DNA from: Gammaproteobacteria bacterium
GTDB taxonomy: Bacteria; Pseudomonadota; Gammaproteobacteria; Legionellales; Legionellaceae
Reading direction: 5' to 3'
NCBI GenBank assembly: GCA_030428185.1
Contig: JAUICE010000014.1
Location: forward strand, 1-38,044
DNA length: 38,044 bases
Shown: piece after piece, positions 9,201 to 18,204 of the stretch
How the letters are laid out: each line of letters opens with the position of its first letter
Numbering within the stretch: position 1 is the first letter of the stretch
Notes under the pieces: model-generated
What the model was told of the DNA's origin: nothing
Database searches by the model: none
What the model saw: the letters and a program-made list of their open reading frames with translations, nothing else
Position numbers and translations under genes: made by a program

Positions 9201-10409
9201 CTATCGTTTTATGTTTAAAAGAGATCCATTATCAATCTCACTTAGTGCCAGTGCCCAAATGAACATCATTAAAAGAGCATTCTCATGATGAAATGTTGTA
9301 TTTACCATTGAAACAATAAAGTTAACAATGCAAGCTATCCATGCGATCAGAACAGGTACACTAATGTTTTTAAATAATGATTTTGATAATTCTATAAAGA
9401 TGTAGGTTGTCAGCACAATATATAAGAGAAGTCCAATAATACCCCGTTCTATTAAAAAATTTAAATAGGTATTATGTGCATGTGGAATAGTAGAAAAGTA
9501 AGACTCTGCATAGTAATTTTTAAGGTGAATATATTGTGTATTTCCCAGACCAATTCCAAACCAGTAATGATGAATATCACGCCAACTCTTTACAAGACTC
9601 AAATATAAATTTTTACGAATTGGATCGTGAGTACCCATCAATATTTTCTGTACAAAGTAAGTATTACTTAAGAATAAAATTAAGAATAAAACAAATGAAA
9701 TCAATCCCAGGACATGTGGCCATTTAATTTTTCGATACTTTAATGTTAAAAACACTAGTGCGATTAATATGATACATACTACATAGATAGCGGCCCTAGA
9801 TCCCGATAAAAAAACACCTATAAAAGTTACATAAGAGGTAAAACAGAGCAAGTATTTCGCTTGTTTTGAAGCATAGTAATCGAATAGATAAGCACAAGTT
9901 GAAATAACAAAGATCAATAGTATGTACAATGCAGAGTGATTAACATGTCCTACACCGGGCAACTCAAGGTAACTATGGTTAAGTAAAAAATAGCGATATG
10001 CAGCAATTAATATAGATAGTAAAGTCCCGATACATAAATATAAAAATATTTCGACGATTTCCTCCCTGCTCAAAGAAAGTCCGCGAACACAAATAAAAAA
10101 CATTGAGATAGTAAATACGGAGCCCACCCCCCTAACCGCTTGATGGGGCTCTAAGGCAAAGAAAGCACTTAGCAAAGTAAACAAAGGAATGAGTAAAGCA
10201 CCAAGGGCAATTTGATCACGTTTAAACTTACCTCTGTTGGTCAATAGCCACACACAACTAACCATTAAAAAAATAACCAGGCTAACGTTTTTTATTGCTC
10301 TTGCAAAAGGTATTGAACAAGCAATAATTGCAAGCAGCATGAGACTTAAGTTTCTATTTTCTAATAGGTTACGAACGTTTTTTTTATCTATCCACGTGAT
10401 GGAGCTCAT
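9201..10409 (-). CDS. waaL: O-antigen ligase / polymerase (Wzy_C) family membrane protein
   Basis: An integral membrane protein with about ten hydrophobic spans, of the family that joins undecaprenyl-linked O-chain to lipid A-core (WaaL) or polymerises O-units (Wzy). The large periplasmic loop near residues 280-325 carries HAHNTYLNFLIERG, the conserved family signature, and a conserved-looking LSGSRAA lies at 201-207. WaaL and Wzy cannot be told apart with certainty from sequence; the position beside heptosyl- and core glycosyltransferases favours ligase. It heads the minus-strand run with the GT2 and GT4 genes; the gap to GT2 is about 50 bases. Confidence 0.8.
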   Translation of the reverse strand: MSSITWIDKKNVRNLLENRNLSLMLLAIIACSIPFARAIKNVSLVIFLMVSCVWLLTNRGKFKRDQIALGALLIPLFTLLSAFFALEPHQAVRGVGSVFTISMFFICVRGLSLSREEIVEIFLYLCIGTLLSILIAAYRYFLLNHSYLELPGVGHVNHSALYILLIFVISTCAYLFDYYASKQAKYLLCFTSYVTFIGVFLSGSRAAIYVVCIILIALVFLTLKYRKIKWPHVLGLISFVLFLILFLSNTYFVQKILMGTHDPIRKNLYLSLVKSWRDIHHYWFGIGLGNTQYIHLKNYYAESYFSTIPHAHNTYLNFLIERGIIGLLLYIVLTTYIFIELSKSLFKNISVPVLIAWIACIVNFIVSMVNTTFHHENALLMMFIWALALSEIDNGSLLNIKR

Positions 10410-10627
10410 GTTAAGTACAGGCGTAAAAAGAAATATGGAGCAGGCATTTTAATTGAGTTCCATGCTTAATAGCAAATACCGCATTATGGAAGGACAGGGG
10501 TATAAATTTAGGAAAATTATTAAAGACTATCCAGGCATCTTTGCTATAAAAAAATCACTCTTTACTTAACAAATAACGCTAACTGTATTATTATCGAGCA
10601 AATTTAAGTTTGAACATTGAAACAATC
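10410..10627. other. Intergenic region upstream of queC
   Basis: About 220 AT-rich bases between the divergent waaL-type gene and queC. It must hold promoters for both. I looked for a preQ1-type riboswitch and saw no convincing one; no strong hairpin or repeat is visible. Confidence 0.4.
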
Positions 10628-11299
10628 ATGAAAAAAGCAGTTGTATTACTTTCTGGAGGACTGGACTCCACAACCTGCTTAGCCGTAGCGATAGCTGAAG
10701 GCTATGATTGTTATACGTTAAGCTTTGATTATGGTCAAAAACACAAGTCTGAACTCAAACAGTCTCAAATCATCTCTCAAAATTTTGGCGTAACTCGGCA
10801 TGAGGTTGTCTCGTTATCTCTAGATCATTTAGGTGGCTCAGCCCTTACCGATAAAGCCATTGACATACCCGATCATCAAACAAACACTCAAGTCATTCCC
10901 ATCACTTATGTTCCTGCTAGAAATACAACCTTTTTAAGCATTGCTCTTGGATATGCAGAAATTATTCATGCTCAAGCTATTTTTATTGGCGTGAGTGCCG
11001 TAGATTATTCTGGATATCCAGATTGTCGTCCTGAATATATTGAAGCCTTTCAACATTTAGCCAACATCGCAACTAAAACCGGCATAGAAGGCAACCCTAT
11101 AAAAATTATCACACCATTGATCCATCTATCTAAAGCACAAACTATTAAACTTGGCTTAACACATGGTGTTGACTACAGCACTACTGTTTCTTGTTATCGA
11201 GCTGATGAAAATGGACTCGCTTGCGGTGAGTGCGATAGTTGTTTTTTAAGAAAACAAGGCTTTAAAGATGCAGGAGTAGGCGATTTAACGCGGTATTAA
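10628..11299 (+). CDS. queC: 7-cyano-7-deazaguanine (preQ0) synthase
   Basis: Converts 7-carboxy-7-deazaguanine to preQ0 with ammonia and ATP in queuosine biosynthesis, in the cytosol. The PP-loop ATPase motif SGGLDST is at residues 9-15, and the zinc site is formed by C189, C199, C202 and C205 in the C-terminal CGECDSC region. The length of 223 is normal. I start at ATG 10628, giving [11 protein letters not shown] as in other QueC proteins; an in-frame TTG six codons upstream is less likely. No other queuosine gene is in the window. Confidence 0.95.
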   Translation: MKKAVVLLSGGLDSTTCLAVAIAEGYDCYTLSFDYGQKHKSELKQSQIISQNFGVTRHEVVSLSLDHLGGSALTDKAIDIPDHQTNTQVIPITYVPARNTTFLSIALGYAEIIHAQAIFIGVSAVDYSGYPDCRPEYIEAFQHLANIATKTGIEGNPIKIITPLIHLSKAQTIKLGLTHGVDYSTTVSCYRADENGLACGECDSCFLRKQGFKDAGVGDLTRY

Positions 11300-11346
11300 A
11301 GGATAGGACCTCTTAGAAATGCTATGCGATGAGCGTATAAAAATGC

Positions 11347-12084
11347 TTGATTAAAATACACTATTCAAGTTACACTCGATTCATAAATGAACCTTTTCCT
11401 ATTAATATAGTGGAGTCATTTGTGCTAGATGTTTTTGCACAAGAAATCTTGGTTGCTTTGCCAGAAAATATATATAAATGCAACGTTCCAACAAGCTCAA
11501 AGCGCCTAACGGCATTTTTTTCAAGAAATCCACTGGAGTCAGCGCAAGCACTATACCATACTGCGCGCCATTTTAACCCCAGCCTTCCTGAGGCTCCTCA
11601 AATCATTGCAAAACGTAGATATCCAACACATTCAATTATCGTTATAGAAGTAAATGGGACCCCCGCTCTCTTCTTACTAAGCTCAACTTCCACAGCACCT
11701 TCTGACCCAAATCAATATCTTTTTGATCTAGTCGACACCGCAGCAAGTCATGTTAATCATGAGATAACAAACACAAACCTATATACTGAGCACTTTCCTC
11801 AACATATTGCGGCAAAAAATTTAACTAATGTCACCACTCATCTGATCATGCCCATGGCAACATCAACTGAATTTAAAGTGGGAATGCGTTTAGAAGGAAC
11901 AGGCCTCAATCCTACGTCTAATAATCTTTCTAAGCAGTTTACTGAGCAGAGGTTCATCAATAAAGATAAAAGTACTCCTCATGGCTACAGTTGTTTATCA
12001 TGGCTTGGTGATGTCTCGACTACAGGCAATTTGAAACCAAACGCCGTCGATATAGAGATTCCAAAACGAATGAATACCCGCTAA
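11347..12084 (+). CDS. Unrecognised 245-residue protein
   Basis: No family recognised. It has no signal peptide or membrane span, a mixed hydrophilic composition rich in Thr, Ser, Asn and Pro, and a plausible globular core (RRYPTHSIIVIEVNGTPALF, about 98-117). The reading frame has no ATG near its start: TTG 11347 is the best candidate, and the ribosome binding site is poor. It lies between queC and the acyltransferase gene, all on the plus strand, so it may belong with either. An AT-rich tail with a T7 run follows the stop. Coding is supported by length and composition only. Confidence 0.62.
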   Translation: MIKIHYSSYTRFINEPFPINIVESFVLDVFAQEILVALPENIYKCNVPTSSKRLTAFFSRNPLESAQALYHTARHFNPSLPEAPQIIAKRRYPTHSIIVIEVNGTPALFLLSSTSTAPSDPNQYLFDLVDTAASHVNHEITNTNLYTEHFPQHIAAKNLTNVTTHLIMPMATSTEFKVGMRLEGTGLNPTSNNLSKQFTEQRFINKDKSTPHGYSCLSWLGDVSTTGNLKPNAVDIEIPKRMNTR

Positions 12085-12171
12085 TTTTTTTGATTAGTTA
12101 ATTATTTTATATATTTTTATTTAACAACTTATATCAATATCACTCCAAGTTTGGTTAAAATTAGGAGAAAT

Positions 12172-12183
12172 ATGTCTCAATGA
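12172..12183 (+). other. Three-codon leader ORF (MSQ) with the only good RBS, overlapping the next start
   Basis: AGGAG (12163-12167) sits 4 bases before ATG-TCT-CAA-TGA; the TGA overlaps the ATG of the transacylase gene (12180) as ATGA. The Shine-Dalgarno is 12 bases from the real start but ideal for the mini-ORF, so ribosomes may terminate and restart. It could equally be chance or a decayed start. Confidence 0.25.
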
Positions 12184-13118
12184 GTTCTGATTTTATGAAT
12201 TATGATGCAGTAGTATTTCCTGGACAGGGCGCACAAAAAGCTTTTATGGCACAAGACTTTTACGATATGTTTTCAGAAGCAAGGACTATTTTCCATCTTG
12301 CTAAAGACACTTTGAAATTTGATCCCATAAGCTTGTGCTTTAGTGATGATGATAAACTCCATCAAACAGCATATACCCAGCCTTGTATTGTGACAGCTGA
12401 GTTAGCAATGTATGACGCCATCAAAGCAAATACGACTTTCAAACCTTTATATTTTGCTGGGCATTCACTTGGGGAGTATACCGCGCTAGCAACTGCTGGC
12501 ATCATCTCCTACGACTTAACACTAAAGCTTGTCGAAAAGCGTGGACAGTTAATGCAGGAAACACGCGCAGCAGGCGGTATGGTTGCTGTAATTTCTCCTA
12601 ACATTGCCATCGATAAACTAGAAGCACTTATCACAGATCTTAAGGTTGATATTGCAAACGATAATTCAAACGCTCAGGTTGTCTTGAGTGGGGAGCGTCT
12701 TGATTTAGAGAAAGCAATGACAATCATTGAGAATAGCTTTGATAAAGAGGAGCTACGCCTCATTCCCCTGAATGTAAGTGCACCATTCCACTCTCGATTC
12801 ATGCAAGAGGTTGCCGAAGAATTTAAAACTTTCTTACTACAATTTAAGGCCGATATAAATACAAGCAACTTAGATAAAGTGCAATCAAACTACCTTGGAA
12901 CCTTTTATCAAAAAGACAGTGATATGTTGATAGATTCGTTGACTAAACAATTAAGTGGTAGAGTGCGTTGGCGAGACAATATGAGCAGCTTACTTGAAAA
13001 AACTGAAAAAATTATCGAAATTGGCCCACAACGACCATTAAAGGGTTTTTTCAAGACCTTCGGGGTCACTACAGCAGCCATCACACAAACTCGACAAATT
13101 TCTAAAGTGTACCCTTGA
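12180..13118 (+). CDS. Stand-alone malonyl-CoA:ACP transacylase (FabD-like)
   Basis: Loads malonyl units from CoA onto an acyl carrier protein. All catalytic elements are present: GQGAQ (15-19), Gln 67 in YTQP, the nucleophile Ser96 in GHSLGEY, Arg121 (KRGQLM) and His204 in APFHSRF. The 312-residue length is typical. The gene is not in the usual fabH-fabD-fabG-acpP order: it is followed by a KAS III gene with no reductase or ACP, so it may be a second, specialised copy serving a secondary acyl pathway, similar to free-standing acyltransferases of trans-AT systems. Start ATG 12180; see the leader ORF at 12172. Whether it is the only FabD of the genome cannot be seen here. Confidence 0.88.
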   Translation: MSSDFMNYDAVVFPGQGAQKAFMAQDFYDMFSEARTIFHLAKDTLKFDPISLCFSDDDKLHQTAYTQPCIVTAELAMYDAIKANTTFKPLYFAGHSLGEYTALATAGIISYDLTLKLVEKRGQLMQETRAAGGMVAVISPNIAIDKLEALITDLKVDIANDNSNAQVVLSGERLDLEKAMTIIENSFDKEELRLIPLNVSAPFHSRFMQEVAEEFKTFLLQFKADINTSNLDKVQSNYLGTFYQKDSDMLIDSLTKQLSGRVRWRDNMSSLLEKTEKIIEIGPQRPLKGFFKTFGVTTAAITQTRQISKVYP

Positions 13119-13204
13119 GCAAGCGAGCCAAAGCAGACAAACGTTTTCAATAGTTAAATCTCTATGCTAGGCTTAGAGTAATACGATTAGTTCTTCTTAA
13201 CAAT

Positions 13205-14191
13205 ATGTATATTCATGGCATAGGGCATTTTCACCCTCCAAATATAATCGATAACAACTTCTTAGAATCACTAAACATCGGTACCAACAATGAGTGGATC
13301 TTATCTCGCGTTGGTATCAAGGAACGACGTACTGTACTGGATCTTAACTATATTAAAGATACCTTTAATAGCGACATCAAAAACTCTTTTAAACACTGCC
13401 AATATACATCACAACAAACCGCATGTCTTGCCGCAGAAAAAGCCTTAAAGCAAGCAAAGATAAATGCTAGTGATATTGGTATGGTTATCGCTGGTGGTTG
13501 TGCTGCTGAGTATTTACTTCCTGCATCAGCTTGTATTTTTGCCTCAGAACTTGGGATCACCGCGCCCTGTTTTGATGTCACATCTGCCTGCTCCACTTTT
13601 GCCGCCCAGCTTCATTTTTTAGCAAACCTAGAAACTAAAAGCACGCCAGATTATATATTGATGATTCAAGCGGAGAACTGGACAAAAACCATAGACTATA
13701 AAGATAGAACCTCTGCTGTTCTTGTCGGTGATGGCACGACGGCAGCTATCGTCTCTAAGAAACATCCAGGATGGTTAAAAGTACTAAATACGACATTCAC
13801 ATCAGATCCCTCTGGCTGGCAGAAGGTACAAACACCACAACTAGGCTATTTCCTCCAAGACGGCCGGGCAGTACATAAGTTTGCTATTCAAAAAACCATC
13901 AAGACTTATGAAACGTTAACCACGCAACTTTCTAGTCCTCCTAAAACACATTATTTTATCTCCCATCAAGCTAATTTAACAATGCTAGAAACCGTCTGTT
14001 CAAAGCTTAATATTAATCAGAAACAACATTTATTTAATATTGATTATTTTGGCAATACGGCCTCAGCTGGTGCACCATCGGTTTTAAGTCAAAACAAAGA
14101 TAAATTCACTAAAGGCTCTCATATTACATTAGTCGTCGTTGGAGCTGGGCTTAGTTGGGGCGGAGCCTCACTTGAAGTCAACAATACTTAA
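13205..14191 (+). CDS. Beta-ketoacyl-ACP synthase III family protein
   Basis: A condensing enzyme of the FabH fold, expected to join an acyl-CoA or acyl-ACP primer to malonyl-ACP. The Cys-His-Asn triad is intact: Cys129 in TSACST, His254 in SHQAN and Asn284 in GNTASAG. The N-terminal pattern EWILSRVGIKERR (30-42) matches KAS III. At 328 residues it is slightly longer than FabH, and the start MYIHGIGHFHPPNIID differs from housekeeping FabH, so I read it as a divergent KAS III working with the upstream transacylase. The 86-base spacer holds no clear terminator. Substrate unknown. Start ATG 13205, weak ribosome binding site. Confidence 0.86.
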   Translation: MYIHGIGHFHPPNIIDNNFLESLNIGTNNEWILSRVGIKERRTVLDLNYIKDTFNSDIKNSFKHCQYTSQQTACLAAEKALKQAKINASDIGMVIAGGCAAEYLLPASACIFASELGITAPCFDVTSACSTFAAQLHFLANLETKSTPDYILMIQAENWTKTIDYKDRTSAVLVGDGTTAAIVSKKHPGWLKVLNTTFTSDPSGWQKVQTPQLGYFLQDGRAVHKFAIQKTIKTYETLTTQLSSPPKTHYFISHQANLTMLETVCSKLNINQKQHLFNIDYFGNTASAGAPSVLSQNKDKFTKGSHITLVVVGAGLSWGGASLEVNNT

Positions 14192-14247
14192 ATCTTTATT
14201 GCATCAAAACGACAAGATAGGCTAGGATACATTTCTTGATTGCTTAA

Positions 14248-16263
14248 ATGGATTTCACTCAAGTGTCAAAGCAGCCCTTTCACGCAACACTAATGACTAG
14301 TCAAGGATGTTTTCCTGTCATTACATACACAATCTCAAATTTTGGATTAAACGGTATTTATAATGCCAACCTTCAGATCTTTATTTCTAAAGCGCTCGAT
14401 AAACATAAACTACTTCATAATCAGTGCTATTTACGTGTTTTAAATAAGTCTTATGTTTATTTACCCTTTGATATAACACATATTCACATGACTAATTCAA
14501 AATATTCAAAGCATTTAGTCTCATTAAAGCTAATGTCACCTATTAAAAGGCTTAATAAAAGAAAAAAAAATATCATCTATCAAAATAAAAGCTTGTGCCA
14601 AATCATTGAAACGCTCTTTCAACAATATGGTCTTGTTAATATCAACATAAAAGGATGCCACGCTCATTTGAAACTGTTAATTCAATACGATGAGACAGAC
14701 TTAGATTTACTTTTTAGGCTGGTTTGGCAATACGGACTCTGCTTTTATTTTAATATTAAAAAAGGATACTTTGAAATCAATGATGCCTTCAGTCTCAGTC
14801 AGTCGCAAAAAATAAGCGAATTTACTCAGACATCCGAGCGTTTCATAACCGTTAAACGCTACTTTCTATCTTTGCCAAATACGATTTCTGCTTCAGCAAC
14901 TAATCCAGATAATATTCACCAAGTATTTAAAGCCACAGTACTCTCTAAATCATTGCTAAAAGGTTATGGGGATATAAAACTTCAATTACCTTTACCAATA
15001 AGATCAACACACATGCTTGTCTACCAACTCGAGCTTTTAATGCAACAGCTTGACTGCCTTAGATACTTATATGTGATAGAAACAAACGATGAACGTCTAT
15101 TCCTTGCTCACTCAGTTAACTTAACTATAAAAGGAATTAGAAAGCGCTTTAACATCATTAGCTCTGTTACTATAGTTGATAATCATCAGTCATTACCTAA
15201 TCCAATAACCCATCATAAACAGAAACATATTTATATTTATTTACTCATTCCTGCTGAAATAATATTTAAGCAACTAAATGTCCACTTACTTGACTCATAT
15301 TTTGTCAAAAGGTTAAGGACTATTTTAGTGAATACTCTCCATAAAGATCATCAAAAATTTCTTGATATAATAATACCCAAAGCAATGAAATCACCCGTGC
15401 CTCATTTTATTAGAGGAACAGTTGTTGATATTGGCAAGGCTCCAGCCAATCAACACAATCAATACCAGGTAAAGCTTAAAGGATTCTCTGGAGACAACAT
15501 TATTTTAATGGATAAAGTAGCTCTTTTTTGCAGTACGTATCCTGTAGGGACCTATCTTCCGCTGTATGCGAATAGCATCGTCTGTGTAGGGTTTTTAAAT
15601 GATAACCTGTTTCATCCTATCATCCTTGGATGCCTCGGAGAGGCGATAACACATGAAGATAAAGACAATGATGTTGTGATACAAAGTAAACGTGGACTAA
15701 TGACACATATAAGTAATAGAAAAGAAAATATTATCCTCTCTGAACCCCAAAACAAACATAGCATAGCATTGAGTGGACTTAAGCACTTGAGCGCTATCAA
15801 ACTAAATGCAGAAAGAGGCGATATTAAAATCTATACACGCCATACCCTAAACATAACAACAACTAGACTTAAAATAACAACGAAAAACTTCAATATTAAT
15901 ACTAAAGAACTTCTGTCAATTACTGCAAATAATGGTAGCTTAGTTACAAAAAGTTTTGCTGCATCCGTGAAGCATCAAATTATATTCTCTAGTCAACATA
16001 TGATGTTTACGACAAAAAGCTTGGCTATTAAGGCCAGCAATTCTTTAAATATTGTTACCAATGAAAAGCTCAGCCTTCGTGGAAAAAAAATATTTATTGA
16101 TGGCCGCGCCACTTTACAGGCCAACAATTGTATTACAATTAACAGTGGTGGCTTGTATTTATCACTTTCTAAAAATGGACAAATTACTACAAATAGCCAA
16201 ATCAAAATAATTGCGCCCATTCACATAATCAGTAAAGACACTATTTGGCTAAACCCTTCATGA
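14248..16263 (+). CDS. VgrG-type type VI secretion spike protein
   Basis: A 671-residue protein with the order of a VgrG: a gp27-like N-terminal half, where LIQYDETDLDLLFRLVWQYG (about 144-163) corresponds to the conserved QY.E.D..F..R....G region; a gp5 OB-fold, with RGTVVDIGKAP (389-399) and SIVCVGFL-DN-LFHPIILG (443-461); then a repeated beta-strand region of about 180 residues (480-671) that would form the needle. It probably trimerises at the tip of a contractile T6SS tube. No enzymatic C-terminal extension is visible. No other T6SS gene is in the window. It is more divergent and Lys/Asn-rich than usual VgrG. Its stop abuts the stop of the opposite gene. An A9 run occurs at 14572-14580. 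Confidence 0.78.
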   Translation: MDFTQVSKQPFHATLMTSQGCFPVITYTISNFGLNGIYNANLQIFISKALDKHKLLHNQCYLRVLNKSYVYLPFDITHIHMTNSKYSKHLVSLKLMSPIKRLNKRKKNIIYQNKSLCQIIETLFQQYGLVNINIKGCHAHLKLLIQYDETDLDLLFRLVWQYGLCFYFNIKKGYFEINDAFSLSQSQKISEFTQTSERFITVKRYFLSLPNTISASATNPDNIHQVFKATVLSKSLLKGYGDIKLQLPLPIRSTHMLVYQLELLMQQLDCLRYLYVIETNDERLFLAHSVNLTIKGIRKRFNIISSVTIVDNHQSLPNPITHHKQKHIYIYLLIPAEIIFKQLNVHLLDSYFVKRLRTILVNTLHKDHQKFLDIIIPKAMKSPVPHFIRGTVVDIGKAPANQHNQYQVKLKGFSGDNIILMDKVALFCSTYPVGTYLPLYANSIVCVGFLNDNLFHPIILGCLGEAITHEDKDNDVVIQSKRGLMTHISNRKENIILSEPQNKHSIALSGLKHLSAIKLNAERGDIKIYTRHTLNITTTRLKITTKNFNINTKELLSITANNGSLVTKSFAASVKHQIIFSSQHMMFTTKSLAIKASNSLNIVTNEKLSLRGKKIFIDGRATLQANNCITINSGGLYLSLSKNGQITTNSQIKIIAPIHIISKDTIWLNPS

Positions 16264-17376
16264 CTAAACGCAAGTAACCTGTGGATAAAGCAGACTATCG
16301 GGCTCGTCTTGATTCGTTATTCTATCAAGCGCTCTATAAGCCTCATTTAATCCATTCATAGTGACCTCCAGTATACTTTTATGTTCCTTGGTACTCACAT
16401 GAATACATCCATTTGCTAATAAGGCATCATACCCCATTGAAACTGCCTCTAAATGCATTTGATACTCACCTTCATGTGCTTTAATTTGATTGATAATCAT
16501 CGACAAAATTTTAATTTCGACACTTAAATGGCGCTTCTCACGCTTTGCAAAAAAACTTGTATTGTGATAAGCCATCTGAATGTTACTGAGTACTCGCTCT
16601 AATTTAGACATACACTCCTGAGCCTGTATCATGTATCCTTTTATGGCTGATGGAAATGATTTAACGGTTTGAAGCACATTATTCATTTGTGCCTTTATCA
16701 CTTCATCAGATAGATTCCGATACACCGCATTCTCAAAAATTGAGAACCAATCAAATTTCATTAGATGCAAGCTGATATTTTGAGGCTTATGCTCTGGGTA
16801 ATCTTCAAAGTACTGACATAACCTTTCTAGAACTTCCTCATCATTATCAATAAAGTAATAATCAATTTCTTCATTTGGATATTTTATAGCAAGCTCTTGA
16901 ATCTGCGTGGAAACTATATCAATCTTATGGGCATCAATACAAGTATCATACTGTTTATCATACATTGCCGTACCTAGCTTTAAAGGTGGCTTTCTTTCAT
17001 TATCCTGCTCATCATAAATATCTGCTAAAAGTAGAGGGTTAAATGTCCAATCGTTTTCATTAGCAATTCGCTTTAAAACAGGAAAGCATGCTTTATTATC
17101 AAATTGTTTTGTACCCTCGTTATCAAGATTCAAACTCTGTCGCAATGAGCCAACAAACAACTCAGATGACGCATCTTCGCCTAACTCTTTCAGATATGAT
17201 AAAAAAAGTTTTTTTATTAATTCTAAGACTCTTTTAAGATAATCCCTATCACTTTGAGTAATAAGCCGCATGTACTTGTTAATAAATTGATTATACGGTA
17301 AATCTAAAATTTCACCGCACCCATCCCACTCAAAAGAGAGAGCAACTTTTCTTTTATATCCATTAATTAACTTCAT
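16264..17376 (-). CDS. HAD-like protein, candidate secreted effector
   Basis: 370 residues without signal peptide or membrane span. SFEWDGCGEIL (14-24) looks like HAD motif I with the first Asp replaced by Glu (E-W-D-G), and DYYFIDNDEEVLERL (172-186) resembles the acidic motif IV strand; VGSLRQS (75-81) and LLLADIYDE (115-123) are further family-like blocks. From memory this layout resembles uncharacterised HAD-like proteins of Legionella and relatives, some treated as Dot/Icm effectors; I cannot confirm this. The C-terminal third (about 215-360) is helical and probably coiled. If the first Asp is truly absent, phosphatase activity through the usual aspartyl intermediate is doubtful. Tail-to-tail with the VgrG gene with no gap. 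Confidence 0.7.
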   Translation of the reverse strand: MKLINGYKRKVALSFEWDGCGEILDLPYNQFINKYMRLITQSDRDYLKRVLELIKKLFLSYLKELGEDASSELFVGSLRQSLNLDNEGTKQFDNKACFPVLKRIANENDWTFNPLLLADIYDEQDNERKPPLKLGTAMYDKQYDTCIDAHKIDIVSTQIQELAIKYPNEEIDYYFIDNDEEVLERLCQYFEDYPEHKPQNISLHLMKFDWFSIFENAVYRNLSDEVIKAQMNNVLQTVKSFPSAIKGYMIQAQECMSKLERVLSNIQMAYHNTSFFAKREKRHLSVEIKILSMIINQIKAHEGEYQMHLEAVSMGYDALLANGCIHVSTKEHKSILEVTMNGLNEAYRALDRITNQDEPDSLLYPQVTCV

Positions 17377-17453
17377 GTTTGCAACTTAATAAAAAGTGGT
17401 TAAAAGCAGTATTAAAGACTTTGTGTCAATTGTCTAGACTTAATGGATACCGA

Positions 17454-17471
17454 AATATACCCAATGGAAGT
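17454..17471 (+). repeat. 18-bp dispersed repeat, copy 2
   Basis: Exact copy of 1628-1645 (AATATACCCAATGGAAGT). Here the similarity with the third, minus-strand copy continues to the right (TGAA..TGC). It lies in the 196-base spacer between the divergent HAD-like gene and engB. Confidence 0.5.
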
Positions 17472-17572
17472 GAACATGCATTTCCAGATAAACTGTGAAT
17501 ATTTATCTTTCTTGACGATTAGACGCTCGACTGCTAATATCTGCTCAAATTTAAATCTAAAAGTGCAACAGC

Positions 17573-18184
17573 ATGCCCGTTACTGTCCAAAACTTTTTAA
17601 AACAAATCACTTTTTTAAAAAGCGCTAATGCGCTAAATCAATGTCCTGAAGATAGTGGCATAGAAGTTGCGTTTGCCGGTCGCTCTAATGCGGGTAAGTC
17701 TTCAGCGCTTAATTGCATCACTGAACGAACCTCACTAGCTAAAACAAGTAAAACACCGGGAAGAACACAACTTATTAATTTTTTTGAAATTGATGAAACA
17801 CGCAGACTAGTTGATTTACCTGGGTACGGATATGCTAAAGTTGCAAGCCAAGTCAAAGAGCACTGGCAAGGTCTGTTAGAGCGCTATTTGGAAGAAAGAC
17901 AGGCGCTAAAAGGACTCGTTTTATTGATGGATATCAGGCACCCATTAAAAGAGTTTGATGAACTTATGTTAAACTGGGCAATTGATGCTAACATCAGAAT
18001 ACATATTTTGTTGAGTAAATCTGATAAAGTTAATCAACAAACAAAACAACGCACATTGCATCAGCTTAAGGCTAAATATCAAATCTATAGTCATCTGATT
18101 AGTGCGCAAACCTTTTCAGCAACCAAAAAGCAGGGCACTGAACAGCTTAAGTCAATGTTGGCGACTTGGTTTGAAATCGAATAA
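17573..18184 (+). CDS. engB: Ribosome biogenesis GTP-binding protein EngB/YihA
   Basis: An essential-type GTPase for assembly of the large ribosomal subunit. G1 is GRSNAGKSS (36-44), G3 DLPGYGY (81-87), G4 LSKSDK (147-152, normally TKxD) and G5 SATKKQG (182-188). The length of 203 fits the family. ATG 17573 gives the usual short N-terminal helix. It is followed 20 bases later by trxA on the same strand. Confidence 0.94.
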   Translation: MPVTVQNFLKQITFLKSANALNQCPEDSGIEVAFAGRSNAGKSSALNCITERTSLAKTSKTPGRTQLINFFEIDETRRLVDLPGYGYAKVASQVKEHWQGLLERYLEERQALKGLVLLMDIRHPLKEFDELMLNWAIDANIRIHILLSKSDKVNQQTKQRTLHQLKAKYQIYSHLISAQTFSATKKQGTEQLKSMLATWFEIE

Positions 18185-18192
18185 ATATTTAC

Positions 18193-18197
18193 TAGGA
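18193..18197 (+). promoter_or_regulatory. Strong ribosome binding site of trxA
   Basis: AGGAG, 7 bases before ATG 18205. One of the few near-consensus Shine-Dalgarno sequences in the window, in keeping with a highly expressed gene. Confidence 0.7.
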
Positions 18198-18204
18198 GTC
18201 TCTT

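Noticed and set aside
10410-10627. Possible preQ1 riboswitch before queC
   Set aside because: No compact pseudoknot-type stem with the expected A-rich tail could be seen.
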